Under the pieces are notes generated by a model. That model made no database searches and was not told the origin of the DNA. It saw only the letters and a list, made by a program, of their open reading frames with translations. Positions 8,330-9,026 of a stretch of 9,026 nucleotides of DNA are shown here, piece after piece (positions within the stretch are counted from its first letter, which is position 1; every line of letters starts with the position of its first letter). The position numbers and the translations under genes are program-made. This DNA comes from Pleurocapsa sp. MO_226.B13 (GTDB lineage Bacteria; Cyanobacteriota; Cyanobacteriia; Cyanobacteriales; Xenococcaceae), in assembly GCA_030064795.1 (NCBI GenBank), contig JASJEI010000495.1, forward strand, positions 1 to 9,026, read 5' to 3'.

Positions 8330-8590
8330 TTGGCGATCGCAACTATTCTCAAAGATAATTATCAATATCAGTTAGTCCATTCTAATTTCGAGATTAGGGT
8401 AATTTTAGATCGGAATGACATGAGCGATCGCCTGCAAAGTTTATTGATTAATATTTTGCCCAATCAAATCAAACCCACAAAAAGCGATCGCTTCAGCATC
8501 AAACTACTTTTGCCTGAATCAGAAAGCAGGCGATCTCAAAAAAGCCAGAGCGATCGCTCTTTAAAAAGCTATACAATTTTTCCGTTCTAA
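8330..8590 (+). pseudogene. Headless caspase-domain fragment
   Basis: Starting at a TTG with no Shine-Dalgarno, about 54 codons (to roughly 8491) are paralogous to residues 34-84 of the caspase protein that starts at 6280. Compare AIATILKDNYQYQLVH with AIAEILNKSYKYKLVH, and LLINILPNQIKPTKSDR with LLKDILPNKIKPTESDR. The opening LAVVIGINDYQ strand is missing upstream, where a stop lies in frame at 8315-8317, and the match ends at a GCGATCGCTT site before the FAGHG His and catalytic Cys. The remaining codons (FSIKLLLPESES and on) match nothing I recognise. It is a decayed paralogue, not a functional peptidase. Confidence 0.7.
8333..8557. repeat. Cluster of four HIP1 palindromes
   Basis: GCGATCGC occurs at 8333-8340, 8424-8431, 8484-8491 and 8550-8557, four in 225 bases. 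HIP1 is the over-represented octamer of many cyanobacterial genomes. Elsewhere it occurs about a dozen times, mainly inside the large coding regions. Confidence 0.8.
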
Positions 8591-8609
8591 GTCTGAGTAT
8601 AAGCATCCT
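8583..8609 (+). pseudogene. 27-base relic of a CHAT gene C-terminal coding end
   Basis: This stretch matches 6007-6033, inside the TPR-CHAT gene, at 26 of 27 bases; the single difference is silent. In the matching frame both read RSKSEYKHP. The match ends at 8609, where the TPR-CHAT gene continues with the conserved SCWAAFLLVG and this copy does not, and the first transposon-end repeat begins two bases later. It is probably the last trace of a deleted CHAT paralogue or a piece copied from the nearby gene. Confidence 0.6.
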
Positions 8610-8610
8610 C

Positions 8611-8631
8611 TTTGGACATTTAATTATTTAA
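8611..8631 (+). repeat. Innermost TnsB-type repeat
   Basis: TGGACATTTAATTATTTAA (8613-8631) differs from the consensus at two of 19 positions. It begins two bases after the CHAT relic ends. Confidence 0.5.
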
Positions 8632-8736
8632 TTCTGTCTTCTATCCTGATTCGTATAATCTTTGGTATGCAAAAGTTGTAGCAGCATTAATCACTGAGAT
8701 TAACATCCAAAATTAGTAGATAATTTTGATTGAAAA

Positions 8737-8758
8737 AATTGACACTTAATTTTTTAAA
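8737..8758 (+). repeat. TnsB-type repeat 2
   Basis: TTGACACTTAATTTTTTAA (8739-8757) has two differences from the consensus. Confidence 0.65.
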
Positions 8759-8779
8759 GTCCAAAACGTCTTTAAAAAG

Positions 8780-8801
8780 AATTGACATTTAATTCTTTAA
8801 A
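8780..8801 (+). repeat. TnsB-type repeat 3
   Basis: TTGACATTTAATTCTTTAA (8782-8800) is taken as the consensus form. It starts 43 bases after repeat 2. Confidence 0.7.
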
Positions 8802-8873
8802 TCTATTATTGGTCTATTTAGGCATAAAAAAAGCTACAAGCTTTATAGTATTTTGCTTCTAGCTGATTATGTT

Positions 8874-8914
8874 TTTTGACATTAATTATTTAAAATTGAC
8901 AAATAATTCTTTAA
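8874..8914 (+). repeat. Terminal pair of TnsB-type repeats
   Basis: Two copies abut: TTGACATTAATTATTTAA (one T shorter than the others) and TTGACAAATAATTCTTTAA. They start 20 bases apart and finish directly at TGTACA. Confidence 0.7.
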
Positions 8915-9026
8915 TGTACAGTAGAAAACAACGATTGATTTAAGGTCTTAAACGGACGCTCGACGATTCCTCCTTCAGAAGGGCGATCGCGTAACTTACG
9001 GATAAAACCTAACTGAGTAGCAATTT
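8911..9026 (-). pseudogene. tnsB: Truncated tnsB (Tn7-like DDE transposase) interrupted by the transposon end
   Basis: The minus strand reads, from the window edge, IATQLGFIRKLRDRPSEGG and then IVERPFKTLNQSLFST, followed by V-H-stop taken from the transposon end. LRDRPSEGGIVERPF closely resembles the block in CAST-type TnsB proteins that carries the last acidic residue of the DDE catalytic triad in the integrase core. Intact proteins continue with a segment like LPGYTGSN and a long C-terminal region, absent here. The gene is therefore cut at 8921, exactly where TGTACA begins. Its 5' part lies beyond the window. TnsB cuts and joins the transposon 3' ends; this fragment cannot. Confidence 0.75.

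Larger units (their letters stand above)
8611..8920. mobile_element. End of a Tn7-like / CAST-type transposon with five TnsB-type repeats
   Basis: Five same-orientation copies of a motif near TTGACATTTAATTCTTTAA lie at about 8611-8631, 8737-8758, 8780-8801, 8874-8894 and 8894-8914. The last two abut and lead straight into TGTACA (8915-8920). Read on the minus strand the end is TGTACA, then TTATTTGTC and ATTAATGTC blocks. This matches the organisation I recall for type V-K CRISPR-associated transposon ends: a terminal TGTACA followed by spaced TnsB sites. The interior of the element lies to the left, towards the caspase/CHAT genes. The other end, the transposition genes and any guide array are not in this window, so I cannot tell whether this is a complete element, a mini-element or a relic. 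Confidence 0.72.

Noticed and set aside
8632..8716. Short open stretch reading YPDSYNLWYAKVVAAL...
   Set aside because: It has fewer than 30 codons, no start codon or ribosome site, lies inside the transposon end, and matches no family I recognise.
8830..8844. AAAGCT/AGCTTT hairpin as a terminator
   Set aside because: The 6-bp stem has a 3-base loop, little G+C and no T-tract; it lies between TnsB-type repeats with no gene reading into it.
8611..8914. CRISPR-like array of short repeats
   Set aside because: Spacings are uneven (20 to 126 bases), repeats are about 20 bases and imperfect, and the series ends in TGTACA. It fits transposase binding sites, not a CRISPR array.

Overview
This is an A+T-rich bacterial window that looks cyanobacterial. 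The palindrome GCGATCGC (HIP1) occurs at least 16 times, and the gene families (caspase-like peptidases, CHAT peptidases, TPR, nSTAND NTPase and WD40 repeats) are those that multiply in filamentous and colonial cyanobacteria. All main genes lie on the + strand.

Layout. Bases 1-3594 carry a large multidomain protein whose 5' end lies outside the window: a caspase-fold domain, a beta-rich middle region, a CHAT peptidase domain and a seven-repeat WD40 propeller. The caspase domain keeps its His but has Ser where the nucleophilic Cys should be; the CHAT dyad is intact. After 42 bases comes a TPR-CHAT peptidase (3637-6075) with an intact His/Cys dyad. Its stop overlaps the ATG of a 28-codon ORF (6072-6158). 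A third clan-CD gene starts at 6280: an intact caspase domain fused to an nSTAND NTPase.

That third gene is broken. A 292-bp element (7537-7828) with near-perfect terminal inverted repeats and a 9-bp target duplication (CCCAATTCC) sits inside the NTPase domain, just before Walker B. Removing the element and one duplication copy rejoins the two halves exactly in frame. The rejoined gene would still lack most of the NTPase and most WD40 repeats, so an older internal deletion is likely. The insertion carries a nested G+C-rich perfect hairpin, and its last three bases supply the ATG of the downstream ORF.

From 8330 to 8609 the DNA is a graveyard: a headless caspase fragment that stops matching at a HIP1 site, then 27 bases matching the CHAT C-terminal coding end of the TPR-CHAT gene. 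From 8611 to 8920 there are five copies of a motif close to TTGACATTTAATTCTTTAA, finishing in TGTACA. This looks like a Tn7-like / CRISPR-associated-transposon (type V-K style) end with TnsB-binding repeats. Immediately outside it, on the minus strand, is a truncated tnsB reading frame that runs off the window. The element end therefore appears to have landed inside the transposase gene of a related transposon.

Working together (inference). Two or three linked caspase-fold peptidases with WD40, TPR and STAND sensor modules suggest a proteolytic signalling or abortive-infection type conflict cluster, possibly carried as cargo of, or accumulated beside, a Tn7-like element. No gasdermin, CRISPR array or cas gene is visible in the window.
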